This document shows, piece after piece, positions 17,068 through 26,934 of a stretch of 64,000 nt of DNA; position 1 is the stretch's first letter; the number at the start of each line of letters is the position of its first letter. The DNA comes from G965205725 sp965205725 (lineage in GTDB: Bacteria > Pseudomonadota > Gammaproteobacteria > Pseudomonadales > Halieaceae). The stretch covers positions 1,798,001 through 1,862,000 of the forward strand of contig OZ242189.1 of the NCBI GenBank assembly GCA_965205725.1, in the 5' to 3' direction. A model generated the notes under the pieces. The model worked only from the letters and a program-made list of their open reading frames with translations, had not been told where the DNA came from and made no database searches. Both the position numbers and the translations under genes were made by a program.

Positions 17068-19404
17068 ATGCAAAAAAGAAGGATTAAAAACGCGTTCATA
17101 TTTTCGTTAAACACATGCGTCGCACTGGCAATGTGCCCGGCTGAAGTTGCGGTTGCACAAAATTCTTTAACGTTGGAGGAAATAGTCGTTACTGCACGTA
17201 AAAGAGTCGAGAGTACGCTCGATATTCCCATTAACATCACGGCTTTTAGTGGCGAAGGTCTGGAGCGACTGAAAGCACGCGATTTTGTAGATTTTGCCGG
17301 TCAGGTGCCAGGGCTGCAATTTCAGGATCTTGGTCCGGGTGACAAGGAATACATTATTCGAGGCATCAATGCCAAGGGGCCTTCGACCGTTGGCGTTTAT
17401 TATGATGAGGGGGTGATTGCCGGCAGTAATCAGGAAGACGGTGGTGGCCGGAACATCGATATTAAGTTAATTGATATCGAGCGTATCGAAGTACTTAACG
17501 GCCCGCAGGGCACACTCTATGGTGCCAATTCAATGGCGGGCACTATCAAATTTATCCCCAACAAACCTAGCGCGGAAAAACTGGAAGGTTTTATAGAGTT
17601 AGATATTTCCGACACCAGCGAGGGAAGCGATAACTACACAGCCAACGGCATGGTTAATATTCCTCTGGGCGAGACCGCCGCAGCGCGTGTTGTTGGCTGG
17701 AAGGCAGATAATAGTGGCTATATCGATCAACCGAGAATTGCTGCCGGACCCCGTTCAGATATTAATGCAGAGGAAACGGATGGTGGCAGAGTGATGCTCC
17801 GGTTTCAGCCGAATGACAGAATGACCGTCGATGCCTCTTATCTGGTACAGAATACCGAAGTTGACGGCAGCTCACGCTATACTCCGGTAGGCATCACCTC
17901 CTTCAACACAGATACTCTCTTGCCTATGGGTACTATACCCGAATTTATTGATGGCACGGCTTTAGGAGCCCCCGTCCCCCAGGCTCAGGCTATACCGCCG
18001 TTTACTGTCACCGATGAGCTGACTAACACTGACATTACCTCTAACCGGTGGAGCGATGAATTTTATATTGCGAGTCTGACGCTAAACTATGAGTTTGAAC
18101 GAGGCAGTTTGCTGGCAACCACTAATCTATTTGATCGGGAACTGGATTTTGCGTTTGACTCGACACCTATTTTACTAGCATTTTCGGTTCCCGTTCCGGG
18201 TATCACTCTGCAACCGCAGAGCCGTGAAGTCTGGTCAACGGAGTTGCGCTATTCCTCAAATTTTGAGGGGCCTTTTAACTTTGTTACCGGGCTATTTGTG
18301 CAGCGCGAGGAGTTTGATTTTGATGTGGAAGTACTGACCATTCTTGCCAACGGCGAAGCCAACGGTATTTTTATGCCAGGGTCTGTTGCTGGCGGCGATG
18401 CCACCTTTGATACCGGCAATACTTTTTTCGGGGTCAGTGATACATTGGACACAGATTATGAAGCCGTTTTCGGCGAGTTCTATTTTGATGTCTCCGACCG
18501 GCTGGAACTGACCGCCGGTTTGCGGCTTTTCCAGGCCGAGGTCAGCGGGACAGCGGAAACCACACACGAATTCGGCAGTGGCACCTCGCCGCAAGTAGCG
18601 ACAACCGTGTATGACGATACGGTGACCTACAAACTCAGCTTGTCCTACGACATAAGAGAAAATCAAATGCTGTATGGTACGGTCTCGACCGGATTTCGCC
18701 CCGGTGGACTAAACCGTTCCAACCTGCCGTTCGCACCAGGTATACCTGAATCCTTCGAGCACGATGAACTGATCAACTATGAACTGGGCTACAAGGCAAG
18801 TTGGCGAGATAACACCGTTCAGTTCACTGGCGCAGTCTATTTTATCGACTGGTCCGACATGGCCTTGCAACAGGTGGATGCTAGCGGCTCTATTCCCTTT
18901 ATTGCCAACGTCGGTGACGCAGAAGTGACCGGACTGGAGTTTAATCTCAATGCAATCTTGTCAGAAAACTGGGAAATTGCATTCGGCGGTTCCATTATTA
19001 ACGCAGAGCTAGCCCAAGATCAACCTGCTGATGCGTTCGGTAACAATGGTATGGACGGCGACGATATACCCAATACACCAGGAGAACAGGGCTATCTTGC
19101 GGTCAGCTATCATTATCCCATGTCATCTGGCGCAGAATTTTCTGCTCGGCTAGATGTAAATTATCGCGCTGACGTAAATACTCAGTTCAATGATTTAAGT
19201 CAATTTAATGTCAACCTGGACTCCTACACCATCAGTAATCTTGGTCTGTTCCTTGACTATGAATCCTGGTTGTTCTCGGTTTATGTAAAGAATCTTGATG
19301 ACGAGCGCGCACAGTTTGACGCGATAAGCTCAACTCAGGACCCATTGGGTATTATCGGTAATCGGCCGAGAACTATAGGCGCCAGTGCCAAATTTCTGTT
19401 TTAG
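17068..19404 (+). CDS. TonB-dependent outer-membrane receptor
   Basis: A 778-residue outer-membrane transporter. A signal peptide ends near AEVAVAQ, followed by a TonB-box-like stretch LEEIVVTARKR, a plug domain (about 50-165, with RIEVLNGPQGTLYGANSMAG) and a long beta-barrel ending in a terminal Phe (SAKFLF). There is no STN signalling domain, unlike the receptor at 23174. Receptors with this IVVTARK opening are very common in marine gammaproteobacteria and import varied lipids, aromatics or siderophores. A strong RBS precedes the ATG. The gene is divergent from the MBL hydrolase set, which may process its cargo. Confidence 0.92.
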   Translation: MQKRRIKNAFIFSLNTCVALAMCPAEVAVAQNSLTLEEIVVTARKRVESTLDIPINITAFSGEGLERLKARDFVDFAGQVPGLQFQDLGPGDKEYIIRGINAKGPSTVGVYYDEGVIAGSNQEDGGGRNIDIKLIDIERIEVLNGPQGTLYGANSMAGTIKFIPNKPSAEKLEGFIELDISDTSEGSDNYTANGMVNIPLGETAAARVVGWKADNSGYIDQPRIAAGPRSDINAEETDGGRVMLRFQPNDRMTVDASYLVQNTEVDGSSRYTPVGITSFNTDTLLPMGTIPEFIDGTALGAPVPQAQAIPPFTVTDELTNTDITSNRWSDEFYIASLTLNYEFERGSLLATTNLFDRELDFAFDSTPILLAFSVPVPGITLQPQSREVWSTELRYSSNFEGPFNFVTGLFVQREEFDFDVEVLTILANGEANGIFMPGSVAGGDATFDTGNTFFGVSDTLDTDYEAVFGEFYFDVSDRLELTAGLRLFQAEVSGTAETTHEFGSGTSPQVATTVYDDTVTYKLSLSYDIRENQMLYGTVSTGFRPGGLNRSNLPFAPGIPESFEHDELINYELGYKASWRDNTVQFTGAVYFIDWSDMALQQVDASGSIPFIANVGDAEVTGLEFNLNAILSENWEIAFGGSIINAELAQDQPADAFGNNGMDGDDIPNTPGEQGYLAVSYHYPMSSGAEFSARLDVNYRADVNTQFNDLSQFNVNLDSYTISNLGLFLDYESWLFSVYVKNLDDERAQFDAISSTQDPLGIIGNRPRTIGASAKFLF

Positions 19405-19447
19405 CGCATAGCCGGATTTGTGTGGCAACGCAATATAGAATTTTTCT

Positions 19448-19480
19448 CCCTAACCGGGGCTATCGCGACTCTGGTTAGGG
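19448..19480 (+). terminator. Inverted repeat after the TonB receptor
   Basis: An 8-bp stem CCCTAACC / GGTTAGGG with a 17-nt loop lies 44 bp after the receptor stop. No good U-tract follows, so it may be a weak terminator or a 3'-end stabilising hairpin. Confidence 0.4.
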
Positions 19481-19642
19481 AACTTTGAAATATCAATTTT
19501 CAATTTGCCCGCTAATCCAGGATTACAAAACCAGCAAGCCTTGTTTATCGACCTGCCCCAGGCCCCAACAAGATTCCGGTCAGAGTTTATTAAATACCCT
19601 GGATGCAAAAAATCTATAACACAGATAAAGCAGGAATGATCT

Positions 19643-20716
19643 ATGGCCGAAGATAAAACAGGCTTGCCTTATGTCGCACGCTATAAACCCTACTATGTTG
19701 AGCTGAGCAAGGGTCGAACGTATCGCTGGTGTAGTTGCGGTTTGAGCAAGCGACAACCTTTTTGCGATGAGTCGCATCGGGGAACCGGATTTGAGCCGGT
19801 GCGGTACGTTGCCAAAGAGGAGGGTGAAGAAGTCCTGTTTTGCGGCTGCAAGCACACCTGCCAACAACCTTTTTGTGACGGCGCGCATAACAATTTACTG
19901 GATGTCTATGAGGAAGATGACCCACTGAATGAGGAAAACCGAACAATACCTGTGGTTAGCAAGAGTGAAACGGGGCTGACCGTTTTGGACGGGCAGTGCT
20001 ATGTGGCGGATGTCACGCAGGTTCCGACTCAGCAAAAAGGTAATCTGCATTGGAGTCGGCTAATTGGTAAAGCCACCGGCGCACAGTATCAGTCCCAGTT
20101 CTATATAGTGGTTGAAGAGGGAGAATCTCCGGTTGTTTCCTTTGCTGAGCGCGATGTGGTTATGCTCGTGGCAGCCGGCTCGGGAAGCATCACTATATCG
20201 GGAAGTACCTTCAAGGTGAGCCCACAAATGGGGATATATGTAAGACCCGGCGAGAGCTTTCGTATTGACAACAGGCAGACGGATTCCATCAAGCTTTATG
20301 TGTCCGTCTGTCCACTGGCTGATGAACCGCTATTCCTGCAAGGCATGTTAGACAATTTTGATAAGGCGTTTGCCGAGAGAACTATTGGCATTGATCCCGA
20401 TAACCGGCAAATGATGGCAGACAGGTTCTTTCAGTTGCTGGTCGACAAAAGGATTGGGTCAAGCGCAGTCGCACAGTTTATTGGAGAAATCCCAAAATCC
20501 AAGGCCGCCATGCACCGGCACCTCTATGAAGAGGCTATTGTCATTCTAAAAGGCCAGGGGTTTATGTGGACCGAAGACAGGAAAGCTGCCGTAAGAGCGG
20601 GGGATGTAATTTTCCTTCCGCGCAAGCAGATTCATTCGCTGGAGTGTACCGGGCTGGAGGGCATGATGCTGGCCGGGGTTATCTATCCAGGGGACAACCC
20701 GACTATTAATTATTAG
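19643..20716 (+). CDS. CDGSH iron-sulfur / cupin fusion protein
   Basis: A 357-residue protein joining two parts. The N-terminal ~90 residues hold two CDGSH-type [2Fe-2S] motifs: CSCGLSKRQPFCDESH, with DES in place of DGS, and CGCKHTCQQPFCDGAH. The rest contains cupin beta-barrel sequence in two blocks, the second with MHRHLYEEAIVILKGQG and PRKQIHSLEC, matching the cupin metal-binding motifs. No signal peptide is seen. A redox or sensing role with a metal-dependent oxygenase-like cupin is plausible, but function is unknown. It stands alone on the plus strand, 238 bp after the receptor, and is followed by a 20-bp tandem repeat. Confidence 0.75.
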   Translation: MAEDKTGLPYVARYKPYYVELSKGRTYRWCSCGLSKRQPFCDESHRGTGFEPVRYVAKEEGEEVLFCGCKHTCQQPFCDGAHNNLLDVYEEDDPLNEENRTIPVVSKSETGLTVLDGQCYVADVTQVPTQQKGNLHWSRLIGKATGAQYQSQFYIVVEEGESPVVSFAERDVVMLVAAGSGSITISGSTFKVSPQMGIYVRPGESFRIDNRQTDSIKLYVSVCPLADEPLFLQGMLDNFDKAFAERTIGIDPDNRQMMADRFFQLLVDKRIGSSAVAQFIGEIPKSKAAMHRHLYEEAIVILKGQGFMWTEDRKAAVRAGDVIFLPRKQIHSLECTGLEGMMLAGVIYPGDNPTINY

Positions 20717-20736
20717 TGCGACCCTGGCACTATCCT

Positions 20737-20812
20737 ATGTATAGACCACTGGCCCCATGTACAGACCACTGGCCCCATGTATAAACCACTGGCCCCATGT
20801 ATAAACCACTGG
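20737..20812. repeat. 20-bp tandem repeat, 3.8 copies
   Basis: The unit ATGTATAGACCACTGGCCCC repeats with exact 20-bp period, with one- or two-base changes (TATAGA, TACAGA, TATAAA). It begins 20 bp after the stop of the CDGSH/cupin gene and lies at the 3' side of the convergent hydrolase gene. The remaining sequence to 21004 shows no gene with an RBS. Confidence 0.9.
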
Positions 20813-21004
20813 TAGAGCCGCCGTTGAATTCAGAAAACCTTGTTGTTGCCCATGAGTGCACGCTGTTAAAACCTGAATCCTGTTGCTTTGTCTGCCCTGT
20901 ACACGGTGAACAATGCAAGCCCACGGCTATTTTCCCGGAGCGGCTGCTTGCAGAGCGAGTTTTTTTAAAAAGAAATGGCAACACGACCCTGGATTTCCAA
21001 TAAG

Positions 21005-21820
21005 CTAATGAGCCGTCTGACCTCTTGCAAAATCTGCCAGTTCGCTGGAGAACTTATCAGGCTCCTCTACCATCAGGGCATGGCCACTTTTTTCAAACCA
21101 CAGCAGGCGGGCATTAACAAGACGCGAAACCATGTACTCGGACCACCCCGGATGACAAACCTGATCGTGACGGCCATGACAAATAAGCGTGGGTAACACA
21201 ACCTGGCCGAGCTTGTTTCTAAGATCCTCATCCAAAAGAGACTTAAAACATTGATAGCCGACATAAGCTGGCATTTTTAACCATAGAGACAAGAACCAGT
21301 CGGCTGTTTCTTGCAGGTCATTGCGATGAAAATTAATCCTGGAAAAAGCTGCCATTGATTCAGGCAAGGCAATTCGCATGCCTTCCAGTGCATCCTTTGC
21401 TGAATCTCCGCCCATACCGAAGGGTTCTTCTGGAGTAGCCTGAAAACGCGGAGTAGCTGGCCCTGCCATAACAAGCCTTGTTACCCGATTATCACTATTG
21501 AAGTCAGCGACATAATTAAGACCAATACCCGCGCCCATAGACCAGCCAACCACAGTGACATTTTTCAAATCGAGCGCGATAAGAAAACTCTGGAGGTCTC
21601 GACACATAGCGTCATAGGTATAGCCTGAGTATGGCTTATCCGTATCTCCATGGCCGCGCATGTCTACACAGATACAACGGAAGCTGTCCTGAAGACTTAG
21701 AACCTGATAGTTCCAGGTATCAACCGTTGCCGCTAAACCGGGTATAAATAGAAGAGGTTTACCATGCCCCCCATCACGGTAGTGCATGCGGATTCCGCTA
21801 TCCAGGTCTATAAGCGGCAT
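21005..21820 (-). CDS. Alpha/beta-fold hydrolase
   Basis: A 271-residue cytoplasmic alpha/beta hydrolase. FIPGLAATVDTW is the oxyanion-loop region, VVGWSMGAGIG carries the nucleophile serine, and SGHALMVEEPDKF supplies the catalytic His. It lies 70 bp after the secreted lipase gene on the same strand, so it may be the last gene of the sigma/anti-sigma/receptor/lipase run and process imported products of the lipase. The substrate is unknown. It is only distantly like the other hydrolase at 15067. Confidence 0.8.
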   Translation of the reverse strand: MPLIDLDSGIRMHYRDGGHGKPLLFIPGLAATVDTWNYQVLSLQDSFRCICVDMRGHGDTDKPYSGYTYDAMCRDLQSFLIALDLKNVTVVGWSMGAGIGLNYVADFNSDNRVTRLVMAGPATPRFQATPEEPFGMGGDSAKDALEGMRIALPESMAAFSRINFHRNDLQETADWFLSLWLKMPAYVGYQCFKSLLDEDLRNKLGQVVLPTLICHGRHDQVCHPGWSEYMVSRLVNARLLWFEKSGHALMVEEPDKFSSELADFARGQTAH

Positions 21821-21890
21821 ATTGGCTGCCCCTGTAACAGGAACAGGTTAGCGATCATTGTAACCTCACCAGATCTGACACTGAAAGCGA

Positions 21891-23138
21891 CTACTGGAGC
21901 CAACTTTCGACTTGAGCCATGGGTGCCTTTTCCCATATCAATTCAAGATGATTGATATCATTTAACGACACATTTCCCACTACATTTCCAATACCGCCGA
22001 CATCCTTGCAACTGGCTACCAATACAGTGCCATCGCTTGGGCCAGTATGCTCGTTGTGCCAATTGGGAATATCGGCCGCACTGCCGCATAGCAGATGCAC
22101 AGGAAGCGATTTCGGCGTGCCAGCCGCGCGAATAACATCGATAAATGGGGCTTTGTTGGTCGCAGCATCAATACCCTTACTGTAGCTAAAGAAGCCCCAG
22201 CCACCGTAATAGGTACTCTCGTAGTCCGGGTCAAAAACCGGGAGATCATACACGCTATCCCAACGCCGCAACATTTGCCTGAGGCCGGGATAAAAATCAC
22301 CAGTTGAAGTTTTGTAGATCAATAGCTCCGGATGACTGTAAAGAAGCCCTTCACAATTCAGGCTCACGTGCGCCGACCCGGCGCCTGTTCCACCGCATTC
22401 CGGGTATATAGCCCAGCTCGGGTAAACTCCGTGTCGAAACGGGTAGTCCCAACCCTTGTTAAGGCCTCCAAGCAGGATGAGTCGGCGAACGGAGTTCGCA
22501 TAGGGCGTCCCCCAGTCCTTCCGCACACTGGAGACGAACATGCGACTGGCAATGGTGCCCTGGCTCCAGGCCACCACATCTACCTGGGTGGCGCCAGTCT
22601 TGGTTTTGATGATTTCGATAGCGTCGTTGATTTGTTCCGCCCAATAGTAGTTGTTTCCAGTAGCATGTGGATAGGAAACCGCGAAGACTTTTCGATCAAG
22701 AGCAGCCAGGTGTTGCATCAGCCCGGTGGTCGGGCAAGAAGTTGCACCGCATCCCAACCCGCTATCAGCCGGGTTCGCCCATGCCCAGTCCGCATTCTCA
22801 AAAGCGCCGTGAACTAACAATACGGGTGTCGGCTCGGCATTCGTATCCCAACCTGGTGCGTGATAAAGCAGGAACTGACCTGAAGCTGGCTGGCCGGCAC
22901 CGAAAAATGTCAAGCGCTGCCCCGACTGATCCATGCGCCCATCCGCAGGATAATCTTCCGCCTGGAAGCCTGCATCGGTATCGTGCCAACGCTCGACACT
23001 CTGCCAGCCATTTTCGACACGGGTGAATGTTGCCTCCAGGGTGACATTATCGGTTGCCTGCGCCGGTGCAAATTGCATTCCTAACAACAAGCTTAGCAAC
23101 AGAGCGGGTACTATTGTGTACGTCTTCTCAAAGGTCAT
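21891..23138 (-). CDS. Secreted lipase/esterase (alpha/beta hydrolase)
   Basis: A 415-residue exported hydrolase. A signal peptide (residues 1 to about 28, ending APAQA) is followed by about 65 residues of N-terminal region and an alpha/beta hydrolase domain. LLVHGAFENADWAW is the oxyanion loop and VVAWSQGTIASRM carries the nucleophile serine in an AWSQG variant of GxSxG. It resembles lipase class 2/EstA-type secreted enzymes. GGAG lies 7 nt before the ATG. It starts 35 bp after the stop of the STN-type TonB receptor, so it is likely regulated by the same FecI/FecR pair. This suggests an external ester substrate whose product is sensed and imported. Confidence 0.82.
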   Translation of the reverse strand: MTFEKTYTIVPALLLSLLLGMQFAPAQATDNVTLEATFTRVENGWQSVERWHDTDAGFQAEDYPADGRMDQSGQRLTFFGAGQPASGQFLLYHAPGWDTNAEPTPVLLVHGAFENADWAWANPADSGLGCGATSCPTTGLMQHLAALDRKVFAVSYPHATGNNYYWAEQINDAIEIIKTKTGATQVDVVAWSQGTIASRMFVSSVRKDWGTPYANSVRRLILLGGLNKGWDYPFRHGVYPSWAIYPECGGTGAGSAHVSLNCEGLLYSHPELLIYKTSTGDFYPGLRQMLRRWDSVYDLPVFDPDYESTYYGGWGFFSYSKGIDAATNKAPFIDVIRAAGTPKSLPVHLLCGSAADIPNWHNEHTGPSDGTVLVASCKDVGGIGNVVGNVSLNDINHLELIWEKAPMAQVESWLQ

Positions 23139-23173
23139 CTGATTTCTCCGTACACCCCTATTACCGACATTTT

Positions 23174-25702
23174 CTAGAAATTGTAACCGATCTGAATCCC
23201 GTAGGTTCTCGGCGGCGCAAACACCGCTATCTGTCCAATCAAACCCTGAACTGTGATGATGTATTGCGCGTAATCCTCATCACTCAAATTCTTGCCGTAG
23301 AGCGCCGCATTCCAGTGACCGTCGGCGCTGGCAAAAGCAAGCCGCGCATTGGTAATATTGATGGCCTCTACGCTGACGCGGTCATCTTCATAGGGCGTAA
23401 AGAACATCTGGTCGCGATAAAAATATTCACCGCGCAGGGTCAAGTCACCAGCACGTCCGATTGGTACGGCATACTCGGCGGCAATGCTGGCGGTAAAATC
23501 CGGTGCCCGTGGCAGTGCATTACCGGCGCGGTCGAGGATGCCTTCTTCCGTGCGATCCGGGTCCAGAGAGATAAAATCGTCGAACTCGGCATCCAGCCAG
23601 GCTATGCCCACTTCTACCTGGAGATTTTTGGACGGTGTCGCCAGCAGCTCCAGCTCAGCACCATTGACTGCCGCTTCACCCGCGTTCTCTACTAATCCAA
23701 AACCATTAACGCGGTCTTCAGTAATTCTCCATTGGTTAATTTGCAAATCTTTGTAGTCGTAGTGAAAGACCGTTAGATTGGCTCGCAGCCGTTGCTCCAG
23801 CAGGGTAGACCTGAGCCCCGCCTCGTAGCTCCACAGGGTTTCCTGGTCAAAAGAGTCCTGGATTTCAAAGGTATTAAATCCGCCGCTCTTGAATCCCCGG
23901 GTGGCCGAGACATAGGCCATAATATCCTCAGTGGGCGAGTACTGGATAACGATTTTCGGCGTCGATACAGTCCATGAGTCCTTGTCGTCAGCCGAATCCA
24001 CTGGGAGTCCGTTGGAGGTTGAGGAATTCTCGAATGATTTTTCCTCGTGGCTGACGCGGATACCTCCGGTCAGGCTGAGCTGGTCGGTGAGCGCATAGCT
24101 TAGCTGCCCGGCGGCGGCGGCCGCCTCGGTCTCTGCGTCTGCAAAGCTGCGCGTAATCAGCCCAAACAGGGGCAAATCATTGCGGCCAAACAGGCTGGCG
24201 TCTTCGCGCATATAATACAGAAGAGCGGTCCACTCCAGGCGGCCCTGATTTTGTGAGGTCAATACAAATTCCTGGGAGAAAAAGTCGGACTTTTCGCTAT
24301 ACGGTTCATCGCTGAACGAAGGGCTACCGCAGGTGAACAGTGATACCTCGGTTCCGTCAAGGTCGCATATCAGCTTGTAATCGCTGTTATTGAAGGCGGT
24401 AATGGAGGTCATGATAAACTCGCTCAGGTCCCAATTGAGCCTGGCGCTGAGCCCCCATTCCTCAGTCTGCTGCTGATTCGGATGGTCGTTTAGCACTTTT
24501 CTGGGATCACCCGTCATGGTTGCACCATTGAGGGTGAACAGCGGGTTGGTGTCCGGATTGATGGGCGTATAGGCAAAGGCCGATTCTGTATTTGACCAGG
24601 ATGCGTTGATGCGGGCCTCCAGCTTGTCGGTCAGGCTGAACGCCAGTGAACCCCGCAGGCCGGTTGTATCTGTGAATTGATAACGGTCGCCGCTTAACAA
24701 GTCTTTGGTATAACCGTCGTTATCGGTGTTTGAAAAGCTCAGGCGGCCGAGCAATTTTTTATCGATCAACGGGCCGCTGACCGAGCCGCGTATTCCAGCC
24801 TGATTAAAATTGCCCAGATCAATGCCGATGTTACCAGTGAACTCGTCACTCGGCGCCTTTGATATAATATTAATGGCGCCACCAATCGCGTTGCGTCCAT
24901 ACAGGATTCCCTGAGGTCCTTTCAGCACTTCAACGCGCTCTACATCGAGCAATTGCTGTACCTTTCCTGCATTCCTGGCCTGGTAGACACCATCGACGTA
25001 TATTGCGACACCGCTGTCGACACCTGGGCCGATAATGTCTGTGCCCACACCACGCAGATAAGGCAGCCCCCAACCTCCATTAGAGCTCATGACAAGCCCC
25101 GGCGTGTGGAGCTGAAGATCCATCGTGTTGGCAACACCTGATTTGGCCAGATCATCGCCTGAAAACGCTGTTATGGTCAGCGCGGTATCTTGCAAGCTGG
25201 TTGCCCGTTTTTGTGCCGTTACGATAACTTCTTCAATGCCTGCTCGATGACTTCTTTGACCATCGCGCCCATTCGCCGACCCGGCATTGCTAATCGCTCG
25301 TTTGCTGCTCGTTGTCGGCGTCGTCGATTGGGCGATCAAAGTCTGTCTCGACACCGGCTGCCCTTTTCCCAACAAATTTGTTGCTCCTTTAAGGCGAATA
25401 CCAACTGCGCCGTCTTCTCCAACATCCACGGGCTCAAGGCCACTGCCAGCGAGCATTGTCTCCAATGCTTCATCCTGAGAATAACGGCCTGCCACTGCAG
25501 CTGAGCGGACACCATCGGCAACCTCGCTAAAGAATAAAACCTCAAGTCCTGTCTCGTCAGATAACAATCTCAGTGCAGGCAATAATGGCTGCGATTCTAT
25601 ATTCAACTGGTATCTTTGATTTTCTGATTCTGCTGCACTTGCAGCTATTGGCGCTATACAGCAAAGCGACAATACAGCTATATACAAATATTTTTTTGGC
25701 AT
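23174..25702 (-). CDS. TonB-dependent receptor with N-terminal STN signalling domain
   Basis: An outer-membrane transducer of about 842 residues. After a signal peptide (ending ASAAE) comes an STN domain (about 30-105: YQLNIESQPLLPALRLLSDETGLE), then a spacer, the TonB-box-like EEVIVTAQKR, a plug with RVEVLKGPQGILYGRNAIGG, and a barrel ending YGIQIGYNF. STN domains pass the occupancy signal to a FecR-type anti-sigma factor, and FecR and FecI homologues lie immediately upstream. I chose ATG 25702, which has AGGGG 7 nt upstream, over an in-frame start at 25723. A shared promoter motif is found at 25748-25777. The cargo is probably not iron, given the lipase next door, but this is inference. Confidence 0.93.
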   Translation of the reverse strand: MPKKYLYIAVLSLCCIAPIAASAAESENQRYQLNIESQPLLPALRLLSDETGLEVLFFSEVADGVRSAAVAGRYSQDEALETMLAGSGLEPVDVGEDGAVGIRLKGATNLLGKGQPVSRQTLIAQSTTPTTSSKRAISNAGSANGRDGQRSHRAGIEEVIVTAQKRATSLQDTALTITAFSGDDLAKSGVANTMDLQLHTPGLVMSSNGGWGLPYLRGVGTDIIGPGVDSGVAIYVDGVYQARNAGKVQQLLDVERVEVLKGPQGILYGRNAIGGAINIISKAPSDEFTGNIGIDLGNFNQAGIRGSVSGPLIDKKLLGRLSFSNTDNDGYTKDLLSGDRYQFTDTTGLRGSLAFSLTDKLEARINASWSNTESAFAYTPINPDTNPLFTLNGATMTGDPRKVLNDHPNQQQTEEWGLSARLNWDLSEFIMTSITAFNNSDYKLICDLDGTEVSLFTCGSPSFSDEPYSEKSDFFSQEFVLTSQNQGRLEWTALLYYMREDASLFGRNDLPLFGLITRSFADAETEAAAAAGQLSYALTDQLSLTGGIRVSHEEKSFENSSTSNGLPVDSADDKDSWTVSTPKIVIQYSPTEDIMAYVSATRGFKSGGFNTFEIQDSFDQETLWSYEAGLRSTLLEQRLRANLTVFHYDYKDLQINQWRITEDRVNGFGLVENAGEAAVNGAELELLATPSKNLQVEVGIAWLDAEFDDFISLDPDRTEEGILDRAGNALPRAPDFTASIAAEYAVPIGRAGDLTLRGEYFYRDQMFFTPYEDDRVSVEAINITNARLAFASADGHWNAALYGKNLSDEDYAQYIITVQGLIGQIAVFAPPRTYGIQIGYNF

Positions 25703-25747
25703 AGGTTTCCCCTCAGTAAACAAGTCTCATGCTGTTATCTATAGGTA

Positions 25748-25777
25748 TAGGCGGGTAAATCTGTCGTTCTGGACCCC
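25748..25777 (-). promoter_or_regulatory. Predicted ECF-sigma promoter of the receptor gene
   Basis: On the minus strand GGGGTCCAGAA is followed after exactly 12 nt by CCGCCTA, about 45 bp before the receptor start. The same two blocks with the same 12-nt spacing occur upstream of the sigma gene (27479-27508), while the spacer sequences differ. This fits a -35/-10 pair read by the local FecI-like sigma factor. Confidence 0.6.
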
Positions 25778-25821
25778 TTTGTTTTGGCATTCGCAGATCC
25801 CTTTAGTGTTTTTTAAGCGGG

Positions 25822-26934
25822 TCATTCATCCGTTGCAGGGCGGCTTGCATAAAGAATCCAGCCATTTCCTGTTGTGTCCGTTTCAACAGTCAGTCCGCCA
25901 ATTTCGGAGAGAAACGCTATCAGCGCCGCCGGGTCATTAGCATTAAAGATACCGCTGATGGTCTTCCTGGAAACCCGACGATCAGAAATTGTTAGCTGCC
26001 TGGTGTTATAGCGGTTTAATTCACTGACAACCGTATCCAGCGTGTCTCCATTAAAAACAAGCCTGCGGTTCGTCCAGGCCGTAGCGTCTCTGACAGAAAT
26101 GGTTTCCGCAGCAGCAATGACACCCACTTTGGATACCCTCACCTGCTTTCCTTCTGCCAGCAGCAGAGTATCCTTTTCTGAAGGCGTTATGGGGTCGGTA
26201 CTGCTGATCTCATAGTCATGATCGCTCGACACTGAAATTTGGCCCTCAACAACCGTTACAATAGTCTGTTCACTTTGGCGATAAATATTGAATTGTGTGC
26301 CTATCGCTTCGACCAGCGCCGACCCTGCGCGTACACGAAATGGCCTGTCGGCGTCTTTTGCAACATCAAATATTGCCTCTCCATAGGCAAGGCTGACCAT
26401 GCGGATAGAATCCGAGTATCTGATCTCGACCTGAGACTCTGTATTAAGGTTGACAACAGAGCCATCGGCAAGGGCGACCGACCTCTGCTCGCCAAGACGG
26501 GTCGAAATCACTTTGCTTTCGTTAAAACCACTACTCAAAGACCAGAGTACTGACATAATTACCAGCACCGTTGATGCAACCATAGCGCCAAAAAAAGCGC
26601 CAAAGAATTTTCTGTGTGAAGCAGAATTTGTCGGCACGAAAATGACGCTTTCTCGGCCTTCTATTTCCTGGTTACTGATTTTGACGACATTGGACAGAGC
26701 CTCATCAATCAATGTCTGTGCGTCGGGCAAATCAGCCTGCTGTAGTTTGGAAAACTGTCTTTGCATAGAACCCACGCGCATAAATTCATCAATGTTGGCT
26801 GGCGAGCGCTGAAGCCATTCAACAAAGTCTCTGCGCTGCTGTTCAGTGATAGCATCCTCTTCTTCGAAAATGGCATACCAGGTAGCCGCTGCCTCGGCAG
26901 CAGCAAATAAGCCTTCATTGCCTTGTTCAATCAT
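25822..26934 (-). CDS. FecR-family anti-sigma factor / signal transducer
   Basis: A 370-residue inner-membrane regulator. The N-terminal cytoplasmic part (about 1-105) has the DUF4880-like start (EAAATWYAIFEEEDAITEQQ ends near residue 33) that binds the sigma factor. One membrane segment lies about 112-133 (FFGAMVASTVLVIMSVLW). The periplasmic FecR domain follows (RLGEQRSVALADGSVVNLNTE is split by a short loop), and a C-terminal STN-contact region completes it. It overlaps the sigma gene by 8 bp, so synthesis is coupled. It should hold the sigma factor inactive, or activate it, in response to the receptor at 23174. Confidence 0.92.
   Translation of the reverse strand: MIEQGNEGLFAAAEAAATWYAIFEEEDAITEQQRRDFVEWLQRSPANIDEFMRVGSMQRQFSKLQQADLPDAQTLIDEALSNVVKISNQEIEGRESVIFVPTNSASHRKFFGAFFGAMVASTVLVIMSVLWSLSSGFNESKVISTRLGEQRSVALADGSVVNLNTESQVEIRYSDSIRMVSLAYGEAIFDVAKDADRPFRVRAGSALVEAIGTQFNIYRQSEQTIVTVVEGQISVSSDHDYEISSTDPITPSEKDTLLLAEGKQVRVSKVGVIAAAETISVRDATAWTNRRLVFNGDTLDTVVSELNRYNTRQLTISDRRVSRKTISGIFNANDPAALIAFLSEIGGLTVETDTTGNGWILYASRPATDE

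Noticed and set aside
20730..21003. Small frames on either strand between the CDGSH/cupin and hydrolase genes
   Set aside because: They run through the 20-bp tandem repeat, have no RBS and no protein-like composition.
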